A DNA stretch of 64,000 nucleotides from Nocardiopsis alba DSM 43377 (GTDB taxonomy: Bacteria > Actinomycetota > Actinomycetes > Streptosporangiales > Streptosporangiaceae): positions 186,001 through 250,000 of the forward strand of contig NZ_ANAC01000010.1 in assembly GCF_000341225.1 (NCBI RefSeq), in the 5' to 3' direction. Below the pieces are notes generated by a model, which saw only the letters and a program-made list of their open reading frames with translations, made no database searches and was not told where the DNA came from. Of this stretch, positions 42,930-52,479 are shown one piece after another; position 1 is the first letter of the stretch, and each line of letters opens with the position of its first letter. The position numbers were made by a program, and so were the translations under genes.

Positions 42930-44459
42930 CTACTTCAGGAACTCCGGCACGTCCAGGTCGTCGGGGTCGTCGAAGATGACCCGACGGCGGGGCGTGGGAA
43001 CCTCGCCACGCCGCTCGGAGGCGTCCGAGACGGAGTGGATGTGGCCGGTTCCGGTCTCGGATTCGGCGACGGGCTCCGTGGCCCGTCCCTCCTCGACCTG
43101 GCTCGTCCGCGGCTCCTGATAGGCCTGGACGGGCTCGCTCTGGGAGTCGTCGTAGGAGGGGACCTGGTGGGTCTCGCCCTGGAACGGCTCCGGCTCGGGT
43201 CGCAGCGTCTGCGGGGCGGGCTGCGGCTCGGGGCGCGCCGGCGGCGCCTGCTGAGGCTCGGGCCGCACCGGCTCGGCGCTGACCGGAGGATGGACCGGAG
43301 GCATGGTGGACCGGGGCGTCTCCGGCTCAGGACGGGCCTGGCCGGAAGAGGTCACCCACGGCATGCTGGTGGCCGACGCCCCGCTCGCGCCCGCGGTCGA
43401 CGGAGCCGTCTTGGCGGACGCCTCCTCTGAACCGGACGTGATGCCTGCCGTGGGGGCGACGGCCTCAGGAGGGTCCACCGGGCGGCGCTCCTGCGCCGCC
43501 GGGGCACCGACCTCGGGTTCGTCGAACCCCGCGGCTATCACCGTGACACGCACCTCGTCGCCGAGGGCGTCGTCGATGACGGCTCCGAAGATGATGTTGG
43601 CCTCGGGGGCCGCGGAGTTGGCGACCAGCTGAGCCGCCTCGTTGATCTCGAACAGCCCGAGATCCGAGCCTCCCTGTATCGACAGCAGGACTCCGTGCGC
43701 CCCGTCGATACTGGCCTCCAGCAGAGGTGAGGAGATCGCCAGTTCGGCCGCCGCCACGGCCCTGTCGTCCCCTCTCGCGGATCCGATTCCCATCAGCGCC
43801 GATCCCGCCCCGGACATGACCGACTTGACGTCGGCGAAGTCCAGGTTGATCAGGCCCGGCGTGGTGATCAGGTCGGTGATCCCCTGAACACCGGAGAGCA
43901 GGACCTGGTCGGCCGCCTTGAAGGCGTCCAGGACACTGACCTGACGGTCGGAGATGGACAGGAGGCGGTCGTTGGGGATGACGATGAGGGTGTCGACCTC
44001 CTCACGGAGCATCGCTATCCCCGACTCCGCCTGGGTCGCCCGCCTCTTGCCCTCGAAACCGAAGGGGCGGGTGACCACACCGATGGTGAGGGCTCCCAGG
44101 GAACGGGCGATGTTCGCGACGACGGGGGCGCCACCGGTACCGGTGCCACCACCCTCACCCGCCGTGACGAAGACCATGTCGGCCCCCTTGAGGACCTCCT
44201 CGATCTCCTCACGGTGATCCTCGGCCGCCTTGCGGCCGACATCGGGGTTCGCGCCGGCGCCCAGGCCACGGGTGAGCTCGCGGCCGACGTCGAGCTTGAC
44301 GTCCGCGTCGCTCATCAGCAGCGCTTGGGCGTCGGTATTGATCGCGATGAACTCGACGCCCTTGAGCCCCTCTTCGATCATTCGGTTGACGGCGTTGACA
44401 CCGCCGCCGCCGATACCGACGACTTTGATGACCGCGAGGTAGTTCTGCGGTGCTGCCAC
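42930..44459 (-). CDS. ftsZ: Cell division GTPase FtsZ
   Basis: A 509-residue tubulin homolog that forms the Z ring. The GTP-binding tubulin signature GGGTGTGG is at about residues 102-109, [14 protein letters not shown] near the N-terminus, and the T7 loop in [14 protein letters not shown] long disordered Pro/Gln/Ala linker (residues 320-490) precedes the conserved C-terminal peptide [13 protein letters not shown], the partner of SepF and FtsW. Start is GTG at 44459 (AAAGG 9 bases before); an upstream in-frame ATG would add about 23 residues. Confidence 0.98.
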   Translation of the reverse strand: MAAPQNYLAVIKVVGIGGGGVNAVNRMIEEGLKGVEFIAINTDAQALLMSDADVKLDVGRELTRGLGAGANPDVGRKAAEDHREEIEEVLKGADMVFVTAGEGGGTGTGGAPVVANIARSLGALTIGVVTRPFGFEGKRRATQAESGIAMLREEVDTLIVIPNDRLLSISDRQVSVLDAFKAADQVLLSGVQGITDLITTPGLINLDFADVKSVMSGAGSALMGIGSARGDDRAVAAAELAISSPLLEASIDGAHGVLLSIQGGSDLGLFEINEAAQLVANSAAPEANIIFGAVIDDALGDEVRVTVIAAGFDEPEVGAPAAQERRPVDPPEAVAPTAGITSGSEEASAKTAPSTAGASGASATSMPWVTSSGQARPEPETPRSTMPPVHPPVSAEPVRPEPQQAPPARPEPQPAPQTLRPEPEPFQGETHQVPSYDDSQSEPVQAYQEPRTSQVEEGRATEPVAESETGTGHIHSVSDASERRGEVPTPRRRVIFDDPDDLDVPEFLK

Positions 44460-44960
44460 GACGAGGGGCCTTTCCGCTCGCATGAGCCGTTCCGTCTTCG
44501 CGTCCGTCGACCAGGGGTCGAGGAACACGCCGGCGGACCGGCATCCGGTTCTACAGAGTGTGCGTTTCGGGTTCTTCCACCTTCACCGCCGAGGCGGTCT
44601 CCGGCGAGGACCCCGGGTCACCGGTACCGTTCCCCCTCCGTCACCGCGGCCTTGGGGCCGAGAGACGGTTCGCTTCCAGAAGCGGCGGCGAAACGGTTCC
44701 TGCGTATCCCGAAAAGCGTGTTTTAGTGTGTTGTTGACGGTGGTTGTGCTTCCCGACAGTAAGCGGACCGTCGGGTGCGGGCAACCGATGATGACTTCAG
44801 CCTAACCGCGTATAACGCAAGGAAGCGAAGTGCGCACTCGGCGCGTCGCGTCTGGAATGTCCTCGCGGTCCGCCGTTTCCTCGGGCAGTGGCCCTCCGGA
44901 ACCCGCTCACGACCCCTCACCACGTCCATTCCGGCTCAAGACCGGCCCTTGGTCGACGCT
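44460..44960 (-). promoter_or_regulatory. Long ftsQ-ftsZ intergenic leader
   Basis: No gene I can support in 501 bases. In streptomycetes the equivalent stretch holds several ftsZ promoters, and this one probably does too. AT-richer patches on the minus strand, around 44800-44820 (TTGCGTTATACG then TAGGCT) and around 44700-44740 (an A/C-rich run then GATACG), could be promoters; none has both boxes at good spacing. A 68-codon frame at 44723-44929 looks random. Confidence 0.45.
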
Positions 44961-45695
44961 TCACCGAACGATGGCCAGGTCCGGGGTTCCGACGTCGTAG
45001 ACACGCCCTTCCTGTGAAGGGTGCTCGCGCATGAGGACACGCAGGATGTCGCTCTTGTCCGCCGTGGCCTCGGAGTCCCCCCACTCCACGACGGAACCGT
45101 CACCGAGCTCGATCATGATCTCGTCGGTGTCGCGGGCGTCGATGAGCTGGATCCGGGCGAGCAGGGAGTCGGGGGCCTCCTCGACGATGTCGGCGGCGGC
45201 CCGGACCGCGGCGTTGTCCTCCAGCTCTCCGGAGACACGGACCAGCGGTCGGTTGCCCGGACGGGTCGGGGAGTCCTCGATGCGCACACCGTCCCGGTCG
45301 ACCGACCGGTACTCCTCCCCCACCCGGACCGCGAGCAGAGGCCGTCGTTCGACGACCTCCACTCGCAGGGTGGCGGGCCAGCCACGGGTCACGGTGGCCG
45401 ACTCGACCAGGTCCAGGCCCTCGACCCGCTCACGGCCGCCGTCGAGGTCCACCCGGATCAACGGGGTTCCGGTGTCCACGGCCACCGCGGTCTCGACCTC
45501 CTGGGCCGTGACCCGTTCGGTCCCGGTGACGGCCACGTCCCGGACCACGAGCAGACGTGAGCCCAGGAGCACCCAGACCACGGCACAGACCAACGCGACC
45601 ACGAGGAGCACCGCGAAGGTGACCTTCCAGGGGTCCGAGCCCCCGCGCGCCGTCGTCGCCCGTTCGCTCCCACCCCGGTCAGCGCCCACGTTCAT
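44961..45695 (-). CDS. ftsQ: Cell division protein FtsQ
   Basis: A 244-residue bitopic protein: cytoplasmic tail, one helix at about residues 24-46 (VTFAVLLVVALVCAVVWVLL), a POTRA domain starting VVRDVAVTGTERVTAQEVET, and the FtsQ beta domain (DLVESATVTRGWPATLRVEV, ERRPLLAV). It links FtsZ-ring and wall-synthesis proteins in the septum. The 31 bases to murC suggest co-transcription. Confidence 0.95.
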   Translation of the reverse strand: MNVGADRGGSERATTARGGSDPWKVTFAVLLVVALVCAVVWVLLGSRLLVVRDVAVTGTERVTAQEVETAVAVDTGTPLIRVDLDGGRERVEGLDLVESATVTRGWPATLRVEVVERRPLLAVRVGEEYRSVDRDGVRIEDSPTRPGNRPLVRVSGELEDNAAVRAAADIVEEAPDSLLARIQLIDARDTDEIMIELGDGSVVEWGDSEATADKSDILRVLMREHPSQEGRVYDVGTPDLAIVR

Positions 45696-45726
45696 GCCCC
45701 CTGGCTGTCCGCGCCGTCGTCTTCTT

Positions 45727-47178
45727 CTAGTCGTTACGCGTGTCGCCCGCCGCGGCCGCCAAGGCGGCCACGATGTGCGGACCGAGTTCGGTGACGTCGC
45801 CCGCGCCCATGGTCAGGACGATGTCGCCCGGGCGGGCGAGCTCGGCCACCCGTCGTACGGCCTCCTCGCGGCCGGGCACGTACCGCACACGGTCGTGGCC
45901 CACGCGGGAGGTGATGGTCTCGCCGGTCACCCCGGGTTCGGGATCCTCGCGCGCCGCGTAGACCTCCATCACCACGACCTCGTCGGCCAGGGAGAGGGCG
46001 TTCGCGAACTCCTCGGCGAAGATACGGGTGCGGCTGTACAGGTGCGGCTGGAAGAGGGCGACGACCCGGCCGAGGGGAACGTCCTCGTCGTCCTGGGAGA
46101 ACGACTCCAGGGCGGCGCGGGTGGCGCGCAGGTCGGCCTCGATCTCGGTGGGGTGGTGGGCGTAGCTGTCGTAGACGCCCACACCGCCGCCCTCGCCCTT
46201 GAGCTCGAAGCGGCGGGCCGCCCCGGCGAAGTCGGCCACACCCTCCACCGCGACCTCCAGGTCGTGACCGAGCTCGTCGGCGACCACGACCGCGGCGGCG
46301 GCGTTGAGGACGTTGTGCCGCCCCGGAACGGCGACGGTACCGTCGATCGGCTCCCCGTCGGCGGTCTGAAGGGTGAACTCCGTCGAGAAGCCGCGTGCGC
46401 GCACTCGGGTGATCCGGTGGTCGGCGTCCTCGGCCTCACCGTAGGTGAGCACCTTCTTGCCGCGTTCCCGGGCGATCTCGGCGACCCGGCGGGCGCCGGG
46501 GTCGTCGATACCGACGATCAGCGTGCGCTCGACCCGGTCGACGAAGTCCGCGAAGTTCTCGTGGATCTCGTCGATGCCGCTGTAGTTGTCCAGGTGGTCG
46601 GCCTCGACGTTGGTCACCACGGCGATCTTGGGCGAGAGCATCAGGAAGGAGCCGTCGCTCTCGTCGGCCTCCACCGCGATGACCTCCCCGACACCGGCGT
46701 CGGCGCCCAGCCCGGTGGTGACCAGCTTCCCGCCGATCACGTAACCGGGGTCGACGCCCAAGTGCTGGAGGACCACGGTGATCATGGAGGTCGTGGTGGT
46801 CTTGCCGTGGGTTCCGGAGACCGCGATGCCCTCACGGCCCAACAGGAGGGCGCCCAGCGCCGCGGCGCGGGGCAGGATCCGCAGACCCCGCCGACGCGCC
46901 TCGGCCAGCTCCGGGTTGTCCTCGCGGATCGCGGAGGAGATCACCAGGGTCTCGGCGGTGTCGAGGTTCTCGGCCGCGTGGCCCACGTGGACCCGCGCGC
47001 CCATCCGCTCCAGGTCGCGCAGGGTGTCGCTGTCCCGGGCGTCGCTGCCGGAGACCTCCACACCGGACTGCAACAGCACACGGGCGATACCGGACATGCC
47101 GGCCCCGCCCAGGCCGATGAAGTGGGTGCGTCCCAGCTTGTCGACGGGGACGGGTTCGGTCGGTCGGACCAGGCTCAT
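45727..47178 (-). CDS. murC: UDP-N-acetylmuramate-L-alanine ligase MurC
   Basis: A 483-residue Mur ligase adding L-Ala to UDP-MurNAc. The Rossmann start is HFIGLGGAGMSGIARVLL, the ATP loop ISGTHGKTTTTSM-like (VSGTHGKTTTTSM), EADESDGSFL in the centre, and YAHHPTEIEADLRA and LFQPHLYSRT in domain 3. The ATG at 47178 overlaps the murG stop (ATGA). A longer upstream frame is murG read-through. Confidence 0.97.
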   Translation of the reverse strand: MSLVRPTEPVPVDKLGRTHFIGLGGAGMSGIARVLLQSGVEVSGSDARDSDTLRDLERMGARVHVGHAAENLDTAETLVISSAIREDNPELAEARRRGLRILPRAAALGALLLGREGIAVSGTHGKTTTTSMITVVLQHLGVDPGYVIGGKLVTTGLGADAGVGEVIAVEADESDGSFLMLSPKIAVVTNVEADHLDNYSGIDEIHENFADFVDRVERTLIVGIDDPGARRVAEIARERGKKVLTYGEAEDADHRITRVRARGFSTEFTLQTADGEPIDGTVAVPGRHNVLNAAAAVVVADELGHDLEVAVEGVADFAGAARRFELKGEGGGVGVYDSYAHHPTEIEADLRATRAALESFSQDDEDVPLGRVVALFQPHLYSRTRIFAEEFANALSLADEVVVMEVYAAREDPEPGVTGETITSRVGHDRVRYVPGREEAVRRVAELARPGDIVLTMGAGDVTELGPHIVAALAAAAGDTRND

Positions 47179-48335
47179 CGTGCGTCCTTGCCGTCGTCGT
47201 AGTAGTCCTCGTAGCCGTCGTCGTCGGGCAACGGCATGTCGGGGGTGGGTTTGTCCCCTCGGGCGATCGCCATGACCTCCCGGGCCAGCTCCATGTCCGC
47301 GTCGCGGCGCCCCATGCGGGAGGCAGCCTCGGACATCGACACGATCCGGTCGGTGTCGGTGAGCAGCGGGATCAGCCTCTGGGCGATCCACTCGGGGGAG
47401 AGCTCGGCGTTGTCGACCATCACCCCGCCGCCGGCCTTGACGATCGGCTCGGCGTTCATGGTCTGCTCACCGTTGCCGATGGCCAGCGGTACGAAGGCGC
47501 CGGGCAGCCCGACCGCGGTGAGCTCGGCGCAGGTCATCGCGCCGGACCGGCACATCGCCATGTCGGCGGCGGCGTAGGCCATGTCCATACGGTCCACGTA
47601 GGGGACGGCGACGTAGGGGACGCCGTCCTGCGTGAGGTCCTGGGGCTCGTCGGCGTTCTTGGGGCCGACGACGTGCAGGACCTGCACCCCCGCGTCGCGG
47701 AAGGCGTTACGGGCGGCGAAGGCCGCCTCGTTGACGCGCTGAGCGCCCTGGGAGCCGCCGAAGATCAGCAGGGTCGGCAGGTCCTGGCGCAGTCCGAAGT
47801 AGGTGCGGGCCTTGTCGCCCATGGCGAGCCGGTCCAGCGAGGTGATCTGACCGCGCAGCGGGATGCCGATGAAGCGCCCGTTCCGGATCTGGGTGTGGGG
47901 GTGCCCGGTGAACACGTGGGGGGTGAGTCGCGCGCCGAGCCGGTTGGCCAGCCCCGGCAGCGGGTTGGCCTCGTGCACGACGATCGGGAGTTTGCGCCGA
48001 CGCGCCGCGAGGTATCCGGGGGTGGCGACGTAGCCGCCGAACCCCACCAGGACGTCGGCCTGAAGCTTGTCGAGCTGCTCGCCGGCGGCGCTGAGGGCGC
48101 CCGCCAGCTTCCCCGGTACGGAGAGCAGTTGTGGGGTGAGCCTGCGCGGAAGGGGGACCGCGGGGATCAGGCTCAGCTCGTAGCCGCGCATGGGGACCAG
48201 CCGGGTCTCCAGCCCCCGCTCGGTTCCCAGGCAGAGGATCTCGGTATCGGGGTCGATGCGCCGTAGCGCGTCCGCAAGTGAGAGTGCGGGCTCGATGTGC
48301 CCGGCCGTGCCGCCTCCGGCGAGGGCTACCCTCAT
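47175..48335 (-). CDS. murG: UDP-GlcNAc transferase MurG
   Basis: A 386-residue GT28 glycosyltransferase making lipid II from lipid I at the inner leaflet. ALAGGGTAGHIEPALSLAD is the acceptor-side glycine loop, VGFGGYVATPGYLAA and IVVHEANPLPGLANR are typical, and LLIFGGSQGAQRVNEA and MCRSGAMTCAELTAVGLPG bind UDP-GlcNAc. An acidic Asp/Tyr-rich tail ends it. The ATG at 48335 follows AAGGAGGAATCGACGACG and overlaps the ftsW stop by 4 bases. Confidence 0.97.
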   Translation of the reverse strand: MRVALAGGGTAGHIEPALSLADALRRIDPDTEILCLGTERGLETRLVPMRGYELSLIPAVPLPRRLTPQLLSVPGKLAGALSAAGEQLDKLQADVLVGFGGYVATPGYLAARRRKLPIVVHEANPLPGLANRLGARLTPHVFTGHPHTQIRNGRFIGIPLRGQITSLDRLAMGDKARTYFGLRQDLPTLLIFGGSQGAQRVNEAAFAARNAFRDAGVQVLHVVGPKNADEPQDLTQDGVPYVAVPYVDRMDMAYAAADMAMCRSGAMTCAELTAVGLPGAFVPLAIGNGEQTMNAEPIVKAGGGVMVDNAELSPEWIAQRLIPLLTDTDRIVSMSEAASRMGRRDADMELAREVMAIARGDKPTPDMPLPDDDGYEDYYDDGKDAR

Positions 48336-49762
48336 CGTCGTCGATTCCTCCTTGGCCGGTCCCCCACCGGGACCGGTCCGCTCTTGTGCTTGGCCGTCGT
48401 CTTGGTGCCGCGTTCGCGCGCCGTGCGGGGGACGCTCGGCGCGGTGGTGCGCCTGGAAGGCGCGCCTCCGCCACGATTCTGGACGGATGCGGCGAACTTC
48501 TCCAGGCCAAGCCAGCTTAGAGCCCTTTGGACCCAACTGGGACCCCGGGCGGCCAGCGCCTTCTGCGCTTGAGGCTCGTTCCGGGCGATGGCGAGGAGCA
48601 CACCGAGACCGATCATGGTGGGGATGAGCGAGGACCCACCATAGGAGACCAGCGGCAGTGGAATGCCCGTGACCGGGACCAGCCCGATGACGGCCGCGAT
48701 GTTGATCATCGACTGGCCGATGATCCAGGTCACGATGGCGAAGGCGGCCAGGCGCGAGAACGGGTCCTTGACCCGGAAGGCCACCCGCAGTCCGGCGTAA
48801 CCGAGCATGCCGAACAGGCCGAGCACGACCAGGGTGCCGATGAGGCCGAACTCCTCGCCGATGATGGCGAAGATGAAGTCGGACTCGGCGTAGGGAAGGA
48901 AACCCCACTTCTCACGACTGGCGCCGATCCCGACCCCGAAGATCCCGCCGGTGCCCAGGGCGTAGAGACCGTGCAGGGATTGGAACCCCGAGCCGGTCGG
49001 GTCGGCCCCGGGGTCGAGGAAGGCGGTGATACGGCGGAGCCGGAAGGGCTCGATCGCGATGACGATGGCGGCCAGCCCCAGGACCAGGCCGAACATGCCC
49101 ACGAACAGCTTGCCCGGGGCGCCCACGACCCACAGGAGGCTGAGGAAGACGACCAGCAGCACCAGGGTGGTGGACAGGTCGGACCCGAGCAGGACCAGCA
49201 GGGTGAGCAGACCGCAGCCCGGCAGCAGCGGGATGAGCAGGTGGCGCCACTCGGTGAGCTCCTTGAGCTCCTCCTTGCGGGCCAGGATGTTGGAACCCCA
49301 CAGGACGAAGGCGAGCTTGGCGGGCTCGGAGGGCTGGATGAGCAGGCCGCCGATCTCCAGCCAGCGGATCGCGCCGTTGACCTCGGTGCCCTGGAAGGCG
49401 GTGAGCAACAGCAACGCCACCGAGAGGATCATCGCCGGGTAGCCCACGAGCCGGAACACCCACAACGGGAGTTGGGAGGCGATGATCATGAGCGGCAGGC
49501 CGATCGTCGCCGACACCAACTGGCGTTGGAACACCGAGAAGGCGGACCCGGTCTCGGAGATGGAGTTGACCATCGTCGAGGACAGGACCATGACCAGGCC
49601 CAGGGCGATGAGCATCATCCCGGTGCCGAGGATCAGGTAGTAGGAGGTGAGTGGTCGGTCCAGGGACCGAGCCCACTCGCGCCAGAGCGCGCGTTCCCTT
49701 CCACCGGAGGCCGTACGCCCCCGGCTTCGGGCCGTACTGGGAACCGCTGTCGTCGCCGCCAT
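48332..49762 (-). CDS. ftsW: Septal peptidoglycan polymerase FtsW
   Basis: A 476-residue SEDS glycosyltransferase with ten helices. It polymerises lipid II together with FtsI. Family motifs: VNGAIRWLEIGGLLIQPSEP, FAIIGEEFGLIGTL, and IPLPLVSYGGSSL near the end; the SEDS catalytic Asp region is near LLGSDLSTTLVLL. The basic, disordered C-terminal tail is about 75 residues. The ATG at 49762 has GGAGG 6 bases before. A 187-bp gap separates it from murD, with no gene seen there. Confidence 0.96.
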   Translation of the reverse strand: MAATTAVPSTARSRGRTASGGRERALWREWARSLDRPLTSYYLILGTGMMLIALGLVMVLSSTMVNSISETGSAFSVFQRQLVSATIGLPLMIIASQLPLWVFRLVGYPAMILSVALLLLTAFQGTEVNGAIRWLEIGGLLIQPSEPAKLAFVLWGSNILARKEELKELTEWRHLLIPLLPGCGLLTLLVLLGSDLSTTLVLLVVFLSLLWVVGAPGKLFVGMFGLVLGLAAIVIAIEPFRLRRITAFLDPGADPTGSGFQSLHGLYALGTGGIFGVGIGASREKWGFLPYAESDFIFAIIGEEFGLIGTLVVLGLFGMLGYAGLRVAFRVKDPFSRLAAFAIVTWIIGQSMINIAAVIGLVPVTGIPLPLVSYGGSSLIPTMIGLGVLLAIARNEPQAQKALAARGPSWVQRALSWLGLEKFAASVQNRGGGAPSRRTTAPSVPRTARERGTKTTAKHKSGPVPVGDRPRRNRRR

Positions 49763-49949
49763 CCACACCCTCCGCACGATCGGCGCCTCAATAGTGGCGT
49801 ACCGGCGGGTCGGGAACCGTGGACATTTCCCGCGTGTTGGCCATCTTTGGCGACCTTCGGGGGTGTCGCCGGACACACGAGGGCCGCACGCCGACTCTGG
49901 GTGATCGGCGAGCGACCCTGCGCAGTGGATCTCGTGGGGTTCGGAGACC

Positions 49950-51419
49950 TCAGCCCAGACGGTGGACGGCCTCGGCGAAGAGACGGCCTCGTTCGGGGTA
50001 GTTCGTGAACATGTCCATGGAGGCCGCGGCGGGGGCGAGCAGGACGGTGTCCCCCTCGCCCGCCAGGGCGGTGGCCTCGGCGACCACGACGTCCATGACG
50101 GTGTGCCCCTCCGGGGCGTCGGCGGCCGGCCCCTCGACCTCGACCACCGTCACCTCGGGCGCGTACTCGTCGAGCGCCTCGCGGATACGGGCCCGGTCGG
50201 CGCCGATCAGCACCGCGCCGCGCAGCCGGTGGGCCGCCGAGGAGACCAGGTCGTCGACCTCGGCGCCCTTGAGCAGTCCACCCGCCACCCACACCACGGA
50301 GGGGTAGGAGTTGAGCGAGGCCGCGGCGGCGTGCGGATTGGTGGCCTTGGAGTCGTCGACGTAGTCCACGCCCGCGACCCGGGCCACGTGGGCGATCCGG
50401 TGGGGCTCGGGGACGAAGGCGACCAGCCCGGCACGGACCGAGTCCGCCGCCACGCCGACCGAACGGGCCAGCGCCGCGGCGGCCAGGGCGTTGGAGACGT
50501 TGTGCGGGGCCGCCGGACGCACGTCGGCCAGGGTGGCCAGTTCCTCGGCGCTGCTGTGCGGCTCGTCCACGAAGGCCCGGTCCACCAACAGGTCCTCGAC
50601 CACGCCGAGTTCACCGGCGCGGGGCGTGTCGGAGCGGATCCCCACCAGCGGGGTGTGCGGGTCGCCCTCCTCCTCGGCCAGCCGGACCGACCACGCGTCG
50701 GCCGTGTTGACCACGCGCAGGGTCCCTCGCGCGAACACCCTGCCCTTGGCCCGCGCGTAGGGTTCGAGCCCTCCGTGCCAGTCCAGGTGGTCGGGGGCCA
50801 CGTTGAGGACGGTGGCGGCGTGCGGGCGCAGGGACTCGGACCAGTGCAGTTGGAAGCTGGACAGCTCCACCGCGAGGATGTCGTGCACGTGCCCTTCGGC
50901 GTCGGGCAGGACGGCGTCCACGATCGGGGTGCCGACGTTGCCCACGGCGAGCGCGTCACGGCCGTCGGCGCGCAGGATCGACTCCAGCATGCGCACCGTG
51001 GTGGTCTTGCCGTTGGTGCCGGTGATGGCCAGCCACACCTGGTCGGCGGGCTTGAGACGCCAGGCCAGCTCCACGTCGCCGATGACCTCGACACCGGCCT
51101 CGGCGGCCCGTTCCGCCAGCGGGGAGTCGGGGCGCCATCCGGGGGAGATGACGACCAGGTCGCAGCCCTCGGGCAGCGGGGTCTCGCCCAGGACGACCCG
51201 GGCTCCGGCCTCGGTCAGCTCGGCGGCGACGCGACGGGTGGTCTCGTCGTCCCGGCCGTCGACGACGACCACCCGGGCCCCCCGGGCCAGGAGTGCCCTG
51301 GCGACGGGGGGTCCGGAGACGCCCAGACCGGCGACGCAGACCAACGCGTCCGCGAAGGGATTCTCGTCCCCGACGGAGGCCGGGGACGGGGTGGTGTCGG
51401 AAGGTCCTTGGTGCGGCAT
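49950..51419 (-). CDS. murD: UDP-MurNAc-L-Ala:D-Glu ligase MurD
   Basis: A 489-residue Mur ligase. The N-terminal Rossmann motif is VCVAGLGVSGPPVARALLA, the ATP loop ITGTNGKTTTVRML, then ELSSFQLHWSESLRPHAATV and NVAPDHLDWHGG, with domain 3 VDYVDDSKATNPHAAAASL and WVAGGLLKGAE. It adds D-Glu to UDP-MurNAc-L-Ala. It starts 4 bases after the mraY stop. Confidence 0.97.
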   Translation of the reverse strand: MPHQGPSDTTPSPASVGDENPFADALVCVAGLGVSGPPVARALLARGARVVVVDGRDDETTRRVAAELTEAGARVVLGETPLPEGCDLVVISPGWRPDSPLAERAAEAGVEVIGDVELAWRLKPADQVWLAITGTNGKTTTVRMLESILRADGRDALAVGNVGTPIVDAVLPDAEGHVHDILAVELSSFQLHWSESLRPHAATVLNVAPDHLDWHGGLEPYARAKGRVFARGTLRVVNTADAWSVRLAEEEGDPHTPLVGIRSDTPRAGELGVVEDLLVDRAFVDEPHSSAEELATLADVRPAAPHNVSNALAAAALARSVGVAADSVRAGLVAFVPEPHRIAHVARVAGVDYVDDSKATNPHAAAASLNSYPSVVWVAGGLLKGAEVDDLVSSAAHRLRGAVLIGADRARIREALDEYAPEVTVVEVEGPAADAPEGHTVMDVVVAEATALAGEGDTVLLAPAAASMDMFTNYPERGRLFAEAVHRLG

Positions 51420-51423
51420 GCCT

Positions 51424-52479
51424 CTAGCTTGGCATCCATTCCAGGTAGAAGAGTCCGATCGCCACCGCCACGAACAGGCCCTGGATGATCCAGAACCGGA
51501 TCACGATGGTGGTCTCCGCCCATCCCTTGAGCTCGAAGTGATGCTGAAGGGGCGCCATGCGGAACACACGTTTCCCGGTGAGGCGGAACGACGTGATCTG
51601 GATCATCACCGACATGGTGATGATGACGAACAGGCCACCGATGAGCAGCAGCAGGAGCTGGGTGCGGGTGGTGATGGCCAGACCCACGATCAGACCGCCC
51701 AGGGCCAGCGAACCGGTGTCGCCCATGAAGATCTTGGCCGGCGGGGCGTTGAACCACAGGAAACCGATGCAGGAGCCGAGCACGGCGGAGGCCACCACGG
51801 CCAGGTCCAAGGGGTCGCGGACCGTGTAGCAGCTGGAGGTGAGGGCCTCCACGCAGGACTGACGGAGCTGCCAGTTACCGATGATGACGTAGGCGCACAG
51901 CGACAGGATCGTCGCACCGGTGGCCAGACCGTCCAGACCGTCGGTGAGGTTGACCGCGTTGGAGAAGCCGACGATGAGGAAGAGCGCCCAGATCACGAAG
52001 ACGCCGATCATCAGCGGCGGCCCGAAGTCCCGGAGGAAGGACAGCTGGGGCGCGGCGGGGGTGTAGCCGTACCCGTTGGGGAACTGGGTGACCCCGTAGG
52101 CGAAGCCGACACCGACGATGGCCTGGCCGACCATCTTCGCGCCACTGCGCAGACCCAGGCTGCGGCGCTTGTAGATCTTGATGAAGTCGTCAAGGAAGCC
52201 GACGGCGCCCATACCGACGAACAGGAACATCACCAGCAGGCCGGAGACCGTGGGGGTGGTCCACAGGGCCAGGTGCGATCCGAAGTAGCCGATGACGGCA
52301 CCGAGGATGATGACGATGCCGCCCATGGTGGGCGTGCCCTGCTTGGTCTTGTGGCCCTCGGGTCCGTCGTCCCGGACCTCCTGGCCGAACTTGAACCGGT
52401 ACAGGAGCTTGATGAGCGGCGGCATCAGCAGCATGGAGACGATCAGAGAGAGCGCCGCCGCAACGGTGATGCCGATCAC
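51424..52479 (-). CDS. mraY: Phospho-MurNAc-pentapeptide transferase MraY
   Basis: A 351-residue integral membrane enzyme with about ten helices that makes lipid I. Catalytic aspartates and conserved loops: VGFLDDFIKIYKRRSLGL, SNAVNLTDGLDGLA, and the HHFELKGWAETTIVIRFW motif near the C-terminus. TPTMGGIVII is the conserved second-helix start. Start is GTG at 52479, overlapping the murF stop (GTGA). Confidence 0.97.
   Translation of the reverse strand: MIGITVAAALSLIVSMLLMPPLIKLLYRFKFGQEVRDDGPEGHKTKQGTPTMGGIVIILGAVIGYFGSHLALWTTPTVSGLLVMFLFVGMGAVGFLDDFIKIYKRRSLGLRSGAKMVGQAIVGVGFAYGVTQFPNGYGYTPAAPQLSFLRDFGPPLMIGVFVIWALFLIVGFSNAVNLTDGLDGLATGATILSLCAYVIIGNWQLRQSCVEALTSSCYTVRDPLDLAVVASAVLGSCIGFLWFNAPPAKIFMGDTGSLALGGLIVGLAITTRTQLLLLLIGGLFVIITMSVMIQITSFRLTGKRVFRMAPLQHHFELKGWAETTIVIRFWIIQGLFVAVAIGLFYLEWMPS

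Noticed and set aside
44723-44929. 68-codon minus-strand frame in the ftsQ-ftsZ gap
   Set aside because: No ribosome site, Arg-rich, no recognisable pattern; the region is better read as an ftsZ leader.
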